Source: Hanleya hanleyi
Lineage: Eukaryota; Mollusca; Polyplacophora; Lepidopleurida; Hanleyidae
Assembly (NCBI GenBank): GCA_036873755.1
Contig: JAVTVY010037154.1
Location: 62,001 to 126,000, forward strand
Length of the DNA stretch: 64,000 nt
Direction: 5' to 3'
Shown: in pieces, positions 1 through 13,348 of the stretch
Numbering within the stretch: the first letter of the stretch is position 1
Layout: each line of letters opens with the position of its first letter
Made by a program: the position numbers and the translations under genes
Notes under the pieces: model-generated
Told to the model about the DNA's origin: nothing
The model's input: only the letters and a program-made list of their open reading frames with translations
Database searches by the model: none

Positions 1-918
1 TAGAAACTGAGGGCGATAATAGTTGCTACGCTAATGACTCACCAGCGGTGACATCTGGAAAAGTTAATAGTTCCCACTGTCAATTAGAGACGCTATATAA
101 ATTCTCTCGTGGTAGCACACAGGGCCCCCAAGTCATCTCTCGAGTACACACTTAAATTATCTCAAACCCTATTTCGTAGGTCCATGCAGTGACGTTAGTC
201 ACACTGCCATGTGAATAGAAGCGGGCTTTCATAATGAAGCCGAGAATGATTACTTAGCGTTGTGAGAGAAGAGATAGAAAGAGAAGTCTTCCGTAATTTC
301 CCCAACGATAGCATAAAATCTCACATATGCTCTTAGATGCGTACAACTAAATTGGGTTTTAAGGCATCAAGCATTGGTGAGCAGGCATCCCAAAAGGGAT
401 ACGAGGCTGTTGAAATATAAATGGCACGCTTTAAAATTTGCATTATTAATGTAGCCGCGTCTCCGACTCCCCCATTAGTCACTTGATCACTGTAACAGTG
501 GGACTTCTGGAATCCCATAAGAGGCTAATAGTTATCCCACTGAAAGACATTATAACACCAATTGTCCATGATTTTGTGCTATTTATGCATTTTTCATTTC
601 TGGAGAGTACTGTCAATCGGAGATGAACTTATAAACTCTAAATGCATTGGGACACAAAGATACTTTATGTCTACAGCTTAACGACGAATGGAGAAAATTG
701 CATATGGAAAGTCTCAGAATCTGGCTGTTTGACTCTTGTTTATTATACAAGCAAAGAGATGAGAAAACATTATCCGTTTCCACTGGGCAAGAACGTCCAG
801 ATAGTGTATCAATGAGAAACAAGAGATGCGTCTACAGCCATGATGCACTGGCCGTGTTATGGCACATTAGCATATAGCGCAAATATTTACGGCCAAATTT
901 ATCTTAGTTAAAGCTTGT
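1..918. other. Gene-free AT-rich DNA
   Basis: No open frame here shows recognisable domains or motifs. The short frames on both strands overlap each other and look like chance. No repeat is obvious. Confidence 0.5.
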
Positions 919-919
919 G

Positions 920-1205
920 GGTCCGTGTAACCTTGCATAGTAGTTCAATTTTAGGTTGTTTTTTGTAATCTCAAAATCAAAAATTGAAATCTGGCAGTCA
1001 ATTTTCAATTTTCGGTTTTTGTTTTTGTAATCCCAAAATCAAAAATTTTAAATTGACGGTCATATTTATATTTTTGATTTTGATAATTCAAAAACGAAAA
1101 TTGAAAATTGACGGCCAAATTTCATTGACGGTTAAATTTCAATTTTTGATTTCGGAAAACGAAAAACGAAAAACGAAAATTGAACTGTGCAAGGTTACAC
1201 AGACC
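920..1205. mobile_element. Fold-back MITE with 6-bp target duplication
   Basis: The left end GGTCCGTGTAACCTTGCA matches the reverse complement of the right end at 17 of 18 bases. The interior is rich in imperfect palindromic CAAAATCAAAAATTG/CAATTTTTGATTT blocks, so the whole 286 bp can fold back. It is flanked by CTTGTG at 914-919 and again at 1206-1211, a convincing 6-bp target duplication. No coding capacity. The superfamily is uncertain. Confidence 0.75.
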
Positions 1206-1211
1206 CTTGTG

Positions 1212-2309
1212 TCATTTGGTAATTATCACTACTTATGTCCATTATGAATAGTACATTTTCATTAGAGAGTACCTATTCAGGCTCATTAATCACAAGCATT
1301 TGATTCTGCAAATAATATCCAACTGGGTTTACCAATAAAAAAGTAAAAATGAAAATAGATGTTTGCGTGTCAGATAGCTTGTTGAAAGATTGAATATGTG
1401 AAAGTTTCCGGAAGTCGGGAAGTTTTCGGAGGTTATATCCAGTGGGCGTGATGGCATCCACATTATATTTTTGAAGATAAATGGCGGAAATGGTCATTAC
1501 CTATGAAACAACAACCAGACAGTCGCCATGAATTATTCTAAATTCTCTTGGAATACACTGTTAGTCCTCGTTATGGGCTACTGAAGCCTTTTATCTCATA
1601 AATGAGGATATCAGTTCTGTTTATGTGAAAGGCAGGGAAATGATCAGTGATATCCGAATGAAGAATACCGGACACGGCAGTTTTCATGAATTATTTTTAA
1701 GACATTATCAATCGATGTGGCAGAATGTGATTTAATCTGTGTGTATGGATATGCTGTCTCTAACATACACTACTAATCATTCACTCTTTCTCTTTGATCT
1801 TGAGGATATGAACGGTGTATACCTAGGTATATCAAACAGCTTTTCCGTTTTCGGATCTAACCAACTCTCATGAGTCCCAATAACGGGGAATTTAAATTCT
1901 AGATATCAACGAGAGCCTAAAATTTCCGAAAAATGTTTTCAGACGTCTAGCGTTAAAGCGTATTACGGAAAATGACTGATTTTCATCAATATCATTTTGT
2001 TATTAATGTATGCCTCTCTTCGGTATAGTTTACTTGAACCGGTGAGTACTTAGAGCAGTCCAATGTGACACCTTGCATGGATTATCCATTCTATATTATT
2101 CAATTCAAGTGGGTTGAACTCTCGCCACCATGTTGAACTCTCGCCACCGTGTTATGGAGTTGATGAGAATAAAATTCATCCAATCATTCACCCACAAGCC
2201 ATGCGTTATAGTCAAATACCCAGTATGCCGATATATGGGGTTAATGGTTCTTCTCGCTACATTTGATATGGTACCGTATGCCATATCTGTAGTACTTCTC
2301 ACAGTGCCT
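1212..2309. other. Gene-free DNA
   Basis: No recognisable gene or RNA. A short direct repeat of GTTGAACTCTCGCCACC lies near 2113-2145. Nothing else stands out. Confidence 0.5.
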
Positions 2310-2488
2310 ATATAACACTATTTTCGTTATTTTGGGATTACACTATCTTAGAATAGCACAAATTCTAGCGCTGAAAATTGGTTGAGTCCCATGCGGGATT
2401 CGAACCAGCGACCCACAGAGTAAGGTACCTAATCGCCAGCACTGTATGTCGGTGATCTACACCACTCAGCCAACGGGTCTCTCACTAA
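2310..2488 (-). repeat. tRNA-derived SINE, near full-length head
   Basis: Read on the minus strand, this has a perfect pol III A box (TGGCTGAGTGG, at 2462-2472) and a perfect B box (GGTTCGAATCC, at 2396-2406). GAGACCC at the start can pair with GGGACTC after the B box with one mismatch, as in a tRNA acceptor stem with a Ser/Leu-like long variable region. The downstream tail (2310-2380) recurs after the B box at 2648 and at 3497, so this is a SINE and not a unique tRNA gene. Confidence 0.75.
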
Positions 2489-2840
2489 AATAGGAGGTAG
2501 CAGACCGATAGTGTTCAAAGCGCACATATAGAGTACCCCTCTGACGTAATGACACAGCTCCCATAGCTGATTTTTTTTTCATTTAGAATGTGATCGTATA
2601 CCACTAGTTTTGTGTTGACGATTGGTTTCCCTACTCTGGGGGTAGCTGGTTCGAATCCCGCATGCACTATACTAACATAGTGTAATCGCAATAATAACGA
2701 AAATAGTGTTATACGATCACTTTCTAAATGACCAAAAAAAAAAAAATATCTTCCTACGTATTCAGCCTGGGTCAACACTTTCATCCGGGGGGTACTATAT
2801 GTTCGCTTTCAAGGCTACCGGTGTGCTGCCTCCTATTTTA
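2489..2840. repeat. Imperfect inverted repeat containing SINE tails
   Basis: The arm AATAGGAGGTAGCAGACCG near 2490 is matched in reverse complement near 2820-2840, and the TCATTTAGAA..GTGATCGTAT block near 2580 is matched in reverse near 2705-2730. A 5'-truncated SINE head with B box GGTTCGAATCC lies at 2648-2658 on the plus strand. The pattern suggests two SINE copies in opposite orientation or a fold-back derivative. Confidence 0.55.
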
Positions 2841-3454
2841 TGTGGGACATATACACTGTCAACCACCTCGCTGGGGGTCTAATAACATCCCAGCCTCCAG
2901 TCAGATTTTTGGACCGGATTCGGGGCCTTCGCGCACATCGCCGGAAGTGACATCATATATAGTAAAATAGATGTTTACCGAACATTTCGATTACTTTTCA
3001 AGTCTGCATACCTCTGATGACCTAGCGTTAAAATGAATTATCTGGAGATAACTTTCCCTGTTTATCTGGACAGAGCATATGAAAAGTAGTTCGCTCGTGT
3101 GCAACACTAAAAGAGTTGTTCGGACGGATTCAAACTGTACCGTGCGTTGGTTGGTTTCCCCTATACGTCATAGCAACGTAGTAACTTCCGCTATTGGTGG
3201 CAGGGATGGTAATGGCGCCTGCGAAATGGAGCATGCGCTGTGGGGAGGTTGATACACTGTGCAAAAAATTGGGTTGTTTTAATACAGTTTTGTGCTGGGG
3301 GAACATGATTTTATTTATTTTTATTTTTTAACTTCATATATCAACACAAAATCTTATCCAGTTCAGCAGAAACTTAGTGTTGATTCTAACACAATTCATG
3401 TTATTTTCTTTCATAATTCCGGTGCTACAATGGCTTCAATACAATTTTTTTCGC

Positions 3455-3625
3455 ATCGTAATGCTGGCGATTAGATGCCTTACTCTATGGGTCGCTGGTT
3501 CGAATCCCGCATGAGACACGACCAATTTTCAGCGCTAGAATCTGTGCTATTCTAAGATAGTGTAATCCTAAAATTACGAAAATACTGTCACACGATCACT
3601 TTCTAAACGACAAAAATATATCTTC
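3455..3625 (+). repeat. tRNA-derived SINE, 5'-truncated
   Basis: The B box GGTTCGAATCC at 3497-3507 is followed by the same tail as the copy at 2310-2488 (CAATTTTCAGCGCTAGAAT, then TTCTAAGATAGTGTAATCC) and ends in a block shared with the 2.7 kb copy (CGATCACTTTCTAAA). The A box half is missing, as is usual for 5'-truncated insertions. Confidence 0.7.
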
Positions 3626-5750
3626 CCAGTGCCTACATAGTCGAGGACAATGCGTTATATCTGTCTGGGATAAGATTATTTTTTTACCAAAGTGGTCATT
3701 CTCTATGTTGAACTGAGGAATGCATGAAGGGGCGCGGATAGTCTCATTAAACATAGTTCTGCGTCTTTTATAACGATAATTATAACAGGAGGCAATTCAC
3801 TATAAAATCATATCCCCAATTTGACAATATTTGAGAGCACAGCATGCCTGCAATTAACAATAATGAAATAAACAGATACGAGTCCAGTGTTAATCTCACT
3901 ACAGCCACTTAACAAGTTTATACGTTTAATATGCACTATTATTCAATAAACAAATTAATGTCAGCTTTTGTGAGGCCACAACTGTTGAAATTCCCCACAA
4001 CATTTTAATGAGAAAGGAATAATTGAAAATGGCCTCTTTAACATAACATTTCTGGGATTATCGATCCTACAAGTTGAGAGCCCATTCTCAATTCACTACC
4101 CAAGTCAAGTTATTATCCTGTTTAAGATTCAACTACTTAATTGTGCCCGATGGCATTATGGATCAGAAGCAGGATAGTTAGCTTCTTCAATTCTTCCATT
4201 AATCCTATAGCTCGGTGATCCAACACCACCAACCTTCTTTCTTCCAAAGCTATCGAATCCTTCGTGTTGCCAAGGAAACTTCTTGACAATACATTGTATT
4301 TTGGATCTGTTATTGGTTTGATCAGTCACTATCACTTCGTTGAAAATAGTTGCCGATTCATTGTCATAACTAGTGTTGGACTGACAGAACCACGATATAC
4401 CACTAGATTTGAACTCGTTACCTGTATGTAAACGAGATAGGAAGGTACTTTATCACAAAATCATATAGATAAGGATGTAGCAGTCCCTGTTAGGCCATGA
4501 TTATTGCATGGGATTGATACATCCAATGACTGCACACGCTTCAAGGGTAATTTTAAGGAAGATTCCTATGATAGCAGTACTTCACCCACAGTTTATTTTC
4601 CCCAACTCCTCATCTTCTCAAAAACATTAGTCAGTAAGCTTATAATCAAGATCAGCAACGGCTATATTGAAGTCTGGGGTAGGGTAGGGCAGAGTGCTTT
4701 GCCAAAGCTTATAGTGCCTATATGACTGGCAAGTCAAGCAAATCCCGATTGTGCTACGATGCTCGCTCTCTAAATTTGTGGATTATGGATTTATCTGTCA
4801 AATTAGAGATGTTGAAGAACAGTTCACAGGATGGTAGATTTAAACGCCAGGTTAGCTGACAGGGATGAGAAATCTGGGTATGAACTCAGAATTCACAAAC
4901 CTATTTTGAGATTCAATTCGGGAGCTGGATAATGTCTCATACAAGGTCACCATTTGGTTGGTACGTTCACATTTACCAGAAGATGGGTATGGTAGAAACC
5001 TCTTAGTTGAGATCCCTTGGAATTGTCAACAATCAGTAGAATTACCGATAACTCACAATACTGAAGATGTTTTAAATTACAGGTGAGTTGATCAAGACCA
5101 GAATGGTCTTCGCCGTGATCAACATTGATAGGATATATCTTCTCCCTAGATTAATGTCATTTGATATCATTACAAATTTTCACGATTCTTTGTTGTCTTT
5201 CATAGACAGGCTTACATTCTGTCAGTTGACAAGAAGAAACAGTTTGCAGAGTTGAAGGAATACAGTTCTCTTTCTATGATGATATAGGTGTCCGAACACT
5301 GTAGCGATGTGTCGGAAAGCCTGTAACGATGGGTTTAGCAACTTGATAGGTCTATTACATCATCGCTCTGAAATAGTTGTGTCTAATACGGCTCAAACCG
5401 GTGCTAGGGGCCGCGTGGTCATGTCATTCATGGTGACCACATGAACAGTTATAATAAAAGCGGGACTGAGATAAAATCATCACAGGGATATACATATGAC
5501 TAGAAATATGCATATGACTTCTTGTCAGTACGCCGGCCCCCATCACCCTTTTAATGTTGCGTTTACTTACTAGCAGTCCCAGCCGCGCTCTTGTGTTGCG
5601 TATTGATGTTGCAATAGTCGGGAACCTCCGGGAAGAAATAACATACTGGAGATCCTTGGAAATAGTATGTAGCAGACAGATGTCACTGACGGTTCCCAAA
5701 TACAGCAGCTGACAAGACAATATAACAAGGATCTCAACAAAAACCATACA
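3626..5750. other. Gene-free DNA
   Basis: Only short unconnected open frames, with no domain or motif. I see no repeat structure. Confidence 0.5.
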
Positions 5751-5958
5751 TGATTCAAACTTAAGGTATGTATACTTTGAGTTTCAACACAGACTCACTG
5801 TTCCAATGTTCATGTTCCAAAATCTGGAAAATTAAATGCAAGATTCAAACTGACTTGACACTCATGAGTCACCATCTCTCAGATCTTGGTGAAACATGCA
5901 CATTGGAACAGTGAGTCTGTGTTGAAACTCAAAGTATACACACCTTAAGCTTGAATCA
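5751..5958. mobile_element. Fold-back MITE
   Basis: Two arms of about 65 bp (5751-5817 and 5892-5958) are near-perfect reverse complements; each carries ACTTTGAGTTTCAACACAGA and CTCACTGTTCCAATG or their complement. They enclose about 75 bp of unrelated spacer. No coding frame. I could not define a target duplication. Confidence 0.75.
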
Positions 5959-6181
5959 AGCATTGGAAAGTCCATACAAAGTTTGAAATATATGTATTAA
6001 GGCAGTGTGACGTCACTGGACCTAAATATGATTGCAACAGACCACCATAGAATACCATGCTTTAATCGCAGTTTACTCTGTGCAATAAAATCGTGAAAAA
6101 ATTAAAATAAATATTTTCCCACACTGTTTCCAATGGTCTTTCATTTGATGGAAACTTTACTTGAGGGTTTACGATCACTTT

Positions 6182-6403
6182 AACAAATAACAGATATGGA
6201 ATTCTTCTCAACAAACAACCGTTATGGAATTTTTCTTAATAAATATCAGTTATGGAATTCCTCTCAACAAATAACAGTTATGGGATTGTTCTCAACAAAT
6301 AACTACTATGGGATTGTTACCAACAAATAACCGCTATGGAATTGTTCTTAAAAATAACCGATATGAAATTGTTCTAAAAATATAACAGTTAAGGAATTGT
6401 TCT
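6182..6403. repeat. Degenerate ~28-bp tandem repeat
   Basis: About eight units follow the pattern AACAAATAACNGNTATGGAA then TTGTTCTC, with substitutions and small indels between units. No gene is associated with it. Confidence 0.75.
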
Positions 6404-8470
6404 CAACTCAACCAAGAACCAATAACGATTTGCCAAATGAGTTCGGTAACTATTTCATTTTGACGAGCAATGTTTCCCTGACAAAAATATAGATTACGAA
6501 ATTATAATGTGTTTTTTTTTATGTTTTTCACTTCCGTGGTAAAAGATTTGCCATCAACTCCAAACCACTCAATGTCGATAATAGCTAGTCTTTCCGGATA
6601 ACGATTACATGCGCAAATATATCGTATTGTATTGAACAGATATCGGTAGGTTTAAGAAATCAGCCGTATCACCGCTTAACCACCATATTCTATTAACCTC
6701 TGACGAACGATCAATGACGACGCCTGCTGAGAAGTGCCATAGTTAGGATGTAGTCCACGGGAAAATTCGATAAAAGCAATTTGTCTACAGACCTTTTTAT
6801 AGATTATTGCAATGGCATTGTTTGTAATTAGATACTAAGCACTGTTTGTAAATAGACTTAGTCCCGTCTCTAAGTAAACGAAACGAAATTAAACATCCCC
6901 TTGAACTGGAGCGGCTGAGCGCGGAGATTTGTAGGCATCTCATCGGCAAAAGTAGACGAGTCAATAATGGTTACAAGGCAGTTGAGGACACAACCCACGG
7001 CGCTACAATTCCATAAATGGATGATTTCTCAGTACAAGAGAGTCAAGCCGTGCTCTTGATTCCGAAATAGGTTTGTACGTGACTATTCCCCATCCTCCAT
7101 AAGGCAGGTCTGTACACTCCGTACCAGGCACTGCACTCAGATGAGCGCTTAACCGTTATTACTGGAACCGTCCATTATAATATCAGCCATTGAAAGGACG
7201 GCGTTTTGGGACAGTACGCCACCTTCGTGAGATCTCTGTATATTTACATGGAGGCCCAGTTTATGCGGAGAAAAAGCTGGAGGACAAACTCTTTGAAGTC
7301 CTGGAGGAAACAACATGAGGTCGTCTCTGACAACCAGAAGGAGACGAAACCAGAAGAAGACGAAATATATATACGAGACATGGCCTGTTGCTCAATTCTT
7401 TCAAATATGGGCATGTTGGATAGGTCATGAGTTCACGAATGCGCTCCGGTTTATTTCCGATTGTAGTGGCTGGTATTCGTTGTGGTGTACAAGCTATCCG
7501 TCATGGTTCGGATTTGATAGACCATGGATTTTACATTGTCAATGTAAAATCCATGGATAGACCAACCATGCTACTCTCTAACGGCGATTGGTTCTGTTAG
7601 AACAATGGTAGAGGCTCTCATCGTTTCACTGTTTCCATCGATATCTCAGGGATTTTTTTTTAAAAGCCTTCTAGCTGAGAATTTTTCACAGCAACATCCA
7701 TCCGACTTGGTAAATTTTGATAGACATTGTGATTATCTGCAAACAGTTAGAATATATAAGAAAGAAATAAATAGTAATTATATGAATTTTTCAAGAATAC
7801 GCTTCAAAACTATGGCTATATTCCCTATGTTTCTGGGTTATTAATGTTGCCTACATCTAAAATATGCAAACCAACCTATCTTTTTTCCCCTCATATTACA
7901 CAATTATGAATGCAACAACACACATTATTCAAAAGTAAATTACTTTGATTTACCAGCAGCGGACATCATTAACATCACTTTCCACTATATTTCAGTCATA
8001 TCACGACGTTGGCTCCTATTCCTTTTCACACCCGCGAACCCCACGGGTAGGGTCCTATTCCTTTTCACACCCGGGTCCGGAAATTAATTAATGGACGACG
8101 GGTGGATACAGAATGTCGGATAAGGCGGCTATACCTGCAACAGCACCATGTTTCGTCAATTTGTTTGTTCTAACTGGGCTTTATTCCGGATGAAACCGAA
8201 ACAATAGATAATTTACCAATTATAGTTAATGTTTCTGCAAGTAACAGAACAAAGGCATTGAGAAGAATGTTTGCAATGTTGGTGGGCCCTCACAAAGCGA
8301 TAGACTAAATTCAGACTCATTTATCCATTGGTTAAGTGAGTCTGAGGACTTTGGTTGTATGTAATATTTTACCAACGCTGGCGTTCAGATGACTTATTCC
8401 GTTTCCAAGACGAAACGTATCTAGATCGCGAGCCCTGGAGAGGCAAGCAGTCAAATATCGATCGCTGTCC
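6404..8470. other. Gene-free DNA with one perfect palindrome
   Basis: No recognisable gene. A 35-bp perfect palindrome with 17-bp arms (CCATGGATTTTACATTG and its complement around one central base) lies at 7522-7556. TCCTATTCCTTTTCACACCC is duplicated at about 8013 and 8052. Confidence 0.55.
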
Positions 8471-8619
8471 GTTGGCGGTTAGACCCCATGCACAATTGCC
8501 CATTTTGCAGGGCGTTGGGGGCTTCGAAACCGCCGAGTCTCCCCATGGCATGTTGCAGGGCGTCAGAGACTTCATGTCATTTTGCAGGGCGTTGGAGGGG
8601 CTCGAAGCCGCCGAGTCTT

Positions 8620-9245
8620 CCCATTACAAGCGTCTAGTCCGTCATTCATAATCCAGCCGTCGTCCATTAGAGAATATCTGCGTCCATAATCCGAAGACCT
8701 ATTCCATTTTCCATATAACAGTATTAGCACCAAATTCAAAAAGACAATCATAGTATACATAAACATAGGCTTGTTTCCTGCAAGAGAGAAGCGGTCAACA
8801 GTTTTCAATGATGCCGGCAAGACATCATGATGTTTCAAAAATATCAAATCCGTATCGCTGATCAGTATTCTTAATCCATAATATTCGTTTTAGAGTCGTT
8901 ATCCAAAGAAGATGTATCTCAGTCACGCTTTGATTGTGACTGTTCATATGAGCACCATGACGATATTGAAGTACATGTGTTCCTATGTACCATACGGCCC
9001 CTAGCCCCGGGTTAAGCGGAATTAGACACAAGTTACGAAACGTAGCGCCATAGATCTTGCACGCTACGTTCGTACTTTGCTATCAGCATGCGATATGTAT
9101 CGCCAAATTTGAGAAACTTGAGTGGAGGCGCTTGGTGGAATAGCCCTGTTTTATAAGTTTCTGCAACAATGTGTTGTGACGTTGATTAAAATCATCACAT
9201 TTAACACAGGATCTAGCAAATGCTACTAAGCGAGATATGTATACG
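8620..9245 (+). repeat. Dispersed repeat family, copy A (longest)
   Basis: This is the longest copy of a family I find at least eight times here. Diagnostic blocks in order: CAAGCGTCTAGTCCGTCATT; CAAATTCAAAAAGACAATCA; GACATCATGATGTT; CAGTCACGCTTTGATTGTGA; AGCCCCGGGTTAAGCGGAAT; ACGTAGCGCCAT; GATCTAGCAAATGCTAC. It has no coding capacity. A short direct repeat of TTTTGCAGGGCGTTGG lies immediately upstream (8503-8600). The class is unclear; non-autonomous Helitron-like or pearl-like elements, which often hold minisatellites, are one option. Confidence 0.7.
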
Positions 9246-12200
9246 CAGTTTCAATGTCAAATTCGGGTCTATCGTGAGATCACGATATTCAGCGAGACTT
9301 TAGTGAAACATTATCAAATGGCCTCATTTTCACTGCAAGTGAACTCCGTTCAGACGCCGGACAAGATTTTCAGCCAAACAAATCAGTGGATATATGCGAG
9401 AGGGATAAAGTCACCATTATACAACAGGAGTTTCGTTAGTCCGAATTGAAGGTGACGTCATACTGCGAACAAATGCACATCGTTCCTAGGATGTATATAT
9501 ATATATATTACCAGATTGATCACAATCGAATACAGATTTCAGACTCGCATATAATCCACGAACCCTAGAAAAGCACAACATATACTAATACAAGACCCAA
9601 AGTTCAATTCTGCGCCTTTGACATCACTGGAAGTTGTTAAGATTGTACGCAGACCCCAACAATGTAACTAGGCGACATATGTTCAGGTAATGTAAGAACC
9701 TAAGTGACCCTGAAACATTACAATCCAGAATTTGGAAAAAGGAATAACTAAAGCTGATGATATCCATATAAAGTTCGAGAAGTGACAATCCCTGATATCA
9801 CCTTGGTGGAGACTGTAAGGGTGGTCCATTCTTCTTAACGTTTACACTGTTCGCAAGTTTTCTGGAAAAACTCAAGATAAATAGCCGACTCTGCATTTGA
9901 AGCTCATAGATCTGGGTTTCCTTATGGGGACCACAAAATCAGATCGTTCATTGAGCCTCTTGATGTGACGCTGTGCCTCTGCTATCCAGTTCTCAATGAT
10001 CTGGTCGCATCTGGGCGCCGTCTTCGGTGTATCCTCAGCGAAAATCGGTTCATTCCCGAAGGCTACAAGAAAGTTTGAACATTCAAAGTTTGACAGTCAG
10101 TACTGAGTGGGCAGCTGGATTATCTGAGGAAATGTACACTGTCCATCATTCAGTCTCAAGCGAGGTCTCCTGGAAAACATCCCCGATGGTGACCGATATG
10201 TTTCCAATGAAGTCTGGGACTAGTAGTAAGTATCACTACGTCGCAGTGATTCTAATCGTAAAATATTCTGAAATGTCGCCTAACTCTCACTGTTCGTTCC
10301 TTTTATGTTGACCATTTCGCGATATCGCCTGAAGACTAGCGACCTCATAATCAGTTCGAAACCTCCTTCATTCGATTTCTTGATGCCACGGCAGAATACA
10401 GTGACCCTGTTTTTAAAACTTCAGTCACGACGTGAGTGATATCCGTTACTTTCCAGCTTTCGATGTCACCAGAAACGATCTGTGGCATATCATTCCATGT
10501 CACCTGAAGAGTGACCCCAGAAATGGTTCGCGTCCTCAAAATCTCTGAACTTCCCCCAAAATTACTCTTGTATTTCATCCTTCGAGTGAAAGAATTCGTA
10601 AAGTCGATTCACAATATACCGGTCGTATGCTATTGAAATTGAATCCATTTAAAGTACACCATGTTTTACAATCCCAAACCTGATCATTTATTTCAATGAT
10701 TCAACGTCACAATATGACAAAATCTTCAATGGTCTTACCAGCCATACACATTTGCATGTTGAGATTTGATCCAAAAAAAACAGACGAAATGATATGTGTT
10801 AATTGGGATATCATGCTTCAAGTTAAATTACGTTGTCACTATAATTACGGCGTCGCCACTGAAGGCTATTAGCGCGTGTCAGGTGGTTAGACAGAAGCCA
10901 GCAATTACAGTTTCTTTTGGGTTAGCGCTCAGAAAAAGAATTCGATTCTGCAGCAATACGATGAAGTATCATCATCATCAAGTTTTTCCACATGTTCCTA
11001 ATTCTGGGAGTGGTTTCAAATTCTCATTAAGAAGCCTGTCAGTCAGTTTGTCCACAGTCATGTTTTTGCGAGCGAAACTTAAGAGTAATCGGCATGAGTC
11101 AACGCATTACGAAGCTGAGCATGTGCTAATGCACGGGCGAACATGACAACGCGCTCATCCTGCCCGCCCGAGCTAAAATAATCAGTCTATGAGTTTAGTG
11201 GGGTATACGCCACCGGGAGACGACATCATAACCCGCTCAGCTTAATCGCATTGATATGGAGGAAACTCGGGGTCCCAAGATGATGCATGAATGATCTTGT
11301 TCCCCGCACCATGCATGTCCACTTGTCGTTTCAATGATTCCAAAACACAGTTACTTGAACAAGTCCTCCGTCGCGATTTTGTCATTCTAAATCATCTCAC
11401 CATTTAAATGAAATTTTCAATTTAACTAGGTACCCTGAACTAACAAGTATTTTGTCTCATGTACCGTATATGAGTATTGAGCTCACAAACCACCAATGCA
11501 GTTTTTGGAACCAACTTTGTTTTCAGGACTTGACTTCCGGCGAACATTGATTGGTCAATATATCTGACTGGGCGAGAACTTGTGATATATTTTGAAATGT
11601 TTCTATAATATCCAATTCTCAAAAATATAAAAATATTGTATATTAATTTAATAGGAAAAAAACTAAGTAAGTTTAATTGTCCGCCTCGCAAATTCGGTGT
11701 AATATTGTCGGGCGAAATGACCTTATTTCTGCCCATTCTCGAAAAAATGGTGATGTATGTTGAAATTTTATATGTTTGAGAGGAAAATCCAGGCTACCTG
11801 GCGTGGTGAGCTATTTGTGGCCATGAATAATAGGGAATATAGTTTTCTCAAGATGTACTCAGATTTTTTACTACATATAAAGGCCGTCTTAGTGGCGTTT
11901 GACCTTGATCATGTGACGTGCATATGTGGCGCTGGTGAATGTACGGGTTATAGTCAGCCCAGCGTATATATTGCAATTATTGCTGGCTTAATAACCAGTT
12001 CCTACAATACGTACCTGGATATCATAGATTTCGAAACATTTGACTAATCACAGCTACTTGGTAACTCGAATTTCGCTACTACGAGCTTTGTACGACAAAG
12101 GTCTACCAATCATCATCGGCCATTGCTGCCTGACATACCTGATAACTGTCTGTCAATAATCTTGCCATGATCGGGTTCACGAAAATGGGGTGGGTGTTCA

Positions 12201-13265
12201 ACTCTATATTCTCTATAAATGATGAGAAATGCAGTCATAGCAGATAAGATCTTTGGTGCCATATTTCGTGCTGGACAAGAGACCGTTTGGTGAGTGAATG
12301 TGTGCATGATGTTAACATGGATAATCACAGTCAGAGGCTATCGCAGTTGCAATTGAACTCTCTGAGACTATTTGAAAATGATGATAACGGAATATTTAAA
12401 CTATACAAGATCTTTGATGCTATCGGTTTCGAAACCTGTGATTATTTCGCGTCATTTGACAATATGTTGTCCGCATCTCAATTTTACGAAACTAAATTCT
12501 GTTTCCACTAAAATGTTTGTCTCTTCAAGGCGAATGGTGCAGCTGACATTTTTACCTGTGGCACGCAGGTCTACGGGAGGCTCGCGTTGTTGTTCTTGTT
12601 CTTGTTCTTCTTCTTCTTCTTCTTGTGGCTTTTTGAAATACGCATGCGCTAAGAGAGTGCCACACTTTTCTTTTCAACCTCCGATCTCACATGACAACCC
12701 TGCTGTCTTCAGACACGTTTGAATTCATTTGCGACTATATTCGGTGGAATGAATTATTGCTTCGTTGATTTTCGTTCAGACTTCAATTCTCGTACGTCAA
12801 CACATACGAAACTTGAGTCGCTTAAAAGCTGTCGATCGACACATCAGTCATTGTCTTCAGATATCAACATTTTCACTGAACAGTAGGTACATGTACGCAA
12901 CCTTGTCAGTGGTTCAGCTAATTTGCATACAGTCATAGGCGACTGTCTTAGTAAGTAGAAAAATAAGGTCACTACTTCTAGTAATCATTTTATCTACCCA
13001 ATCTAGATAAATCACAAATTGGTGAGAAGTAGACAAGTAACGCATTGTCATTATGACTAACATCGGATAATACTTGGTATCAAATTATAGACCATGCATC
13101 ATAAAAACAAACGCAACAATTACGATTCAGAAGTAAGGGAACAACTCACCAACTTTCGCCGAATAAAGATGCCACTTATAGAAATGACAATTCGGTACGA
13201 TGTTTAACTTTACCCCTCAAGCAATTAGCATATATGGATATATGTTTTGAAAGAAAGAATAATTT
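9246..13265. other. Gene-free DNA with a microsatellite
   Basis: No frame shows a recognisable domain. A GTTCTT/TTC microsatellite lies at about 12,587-12,626 and a short AT run at about 9,493. Weakly coding-like minus-strand frames around 9,960-10,600 are broken by stops and I could not assign them. Confidence 0.45.
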
Positions 13266-13348
13266 AACCCTCTGTGGGAATCGAAACAATGACCCTCCAA
13301 TCCCTGGAGCTGCACTTACTGTCTCAGCTAGGCCTATACCGACTCATT
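13266..13348 (-). repeat. Possible tRNA-like SINE head
   Basis: Read on the minus strand there is an A-box-like TAGGCCTAGCTGAG followed about 45 nt later by a B-box-like GTTTCGATTCC. Only one copy is visible in the window, so the assignment is tentative. Confidence 0.35.

Noticed and set aside
2385..2488. Genuine tRNA gene
   Set aside because: Perfect A and B boxes, but the acceptor stem has a mismatch, the T stem does not pair cleanly, and the same head and tail recur at 2.6 and 3.5 kb as in a SINE.
9960..10600. Minus-strand coding-like stretch (beta-sandwich-like composition)
   Set aside because: Broken by several stops and with no motif I can name; similar to chance frames elsewhere.
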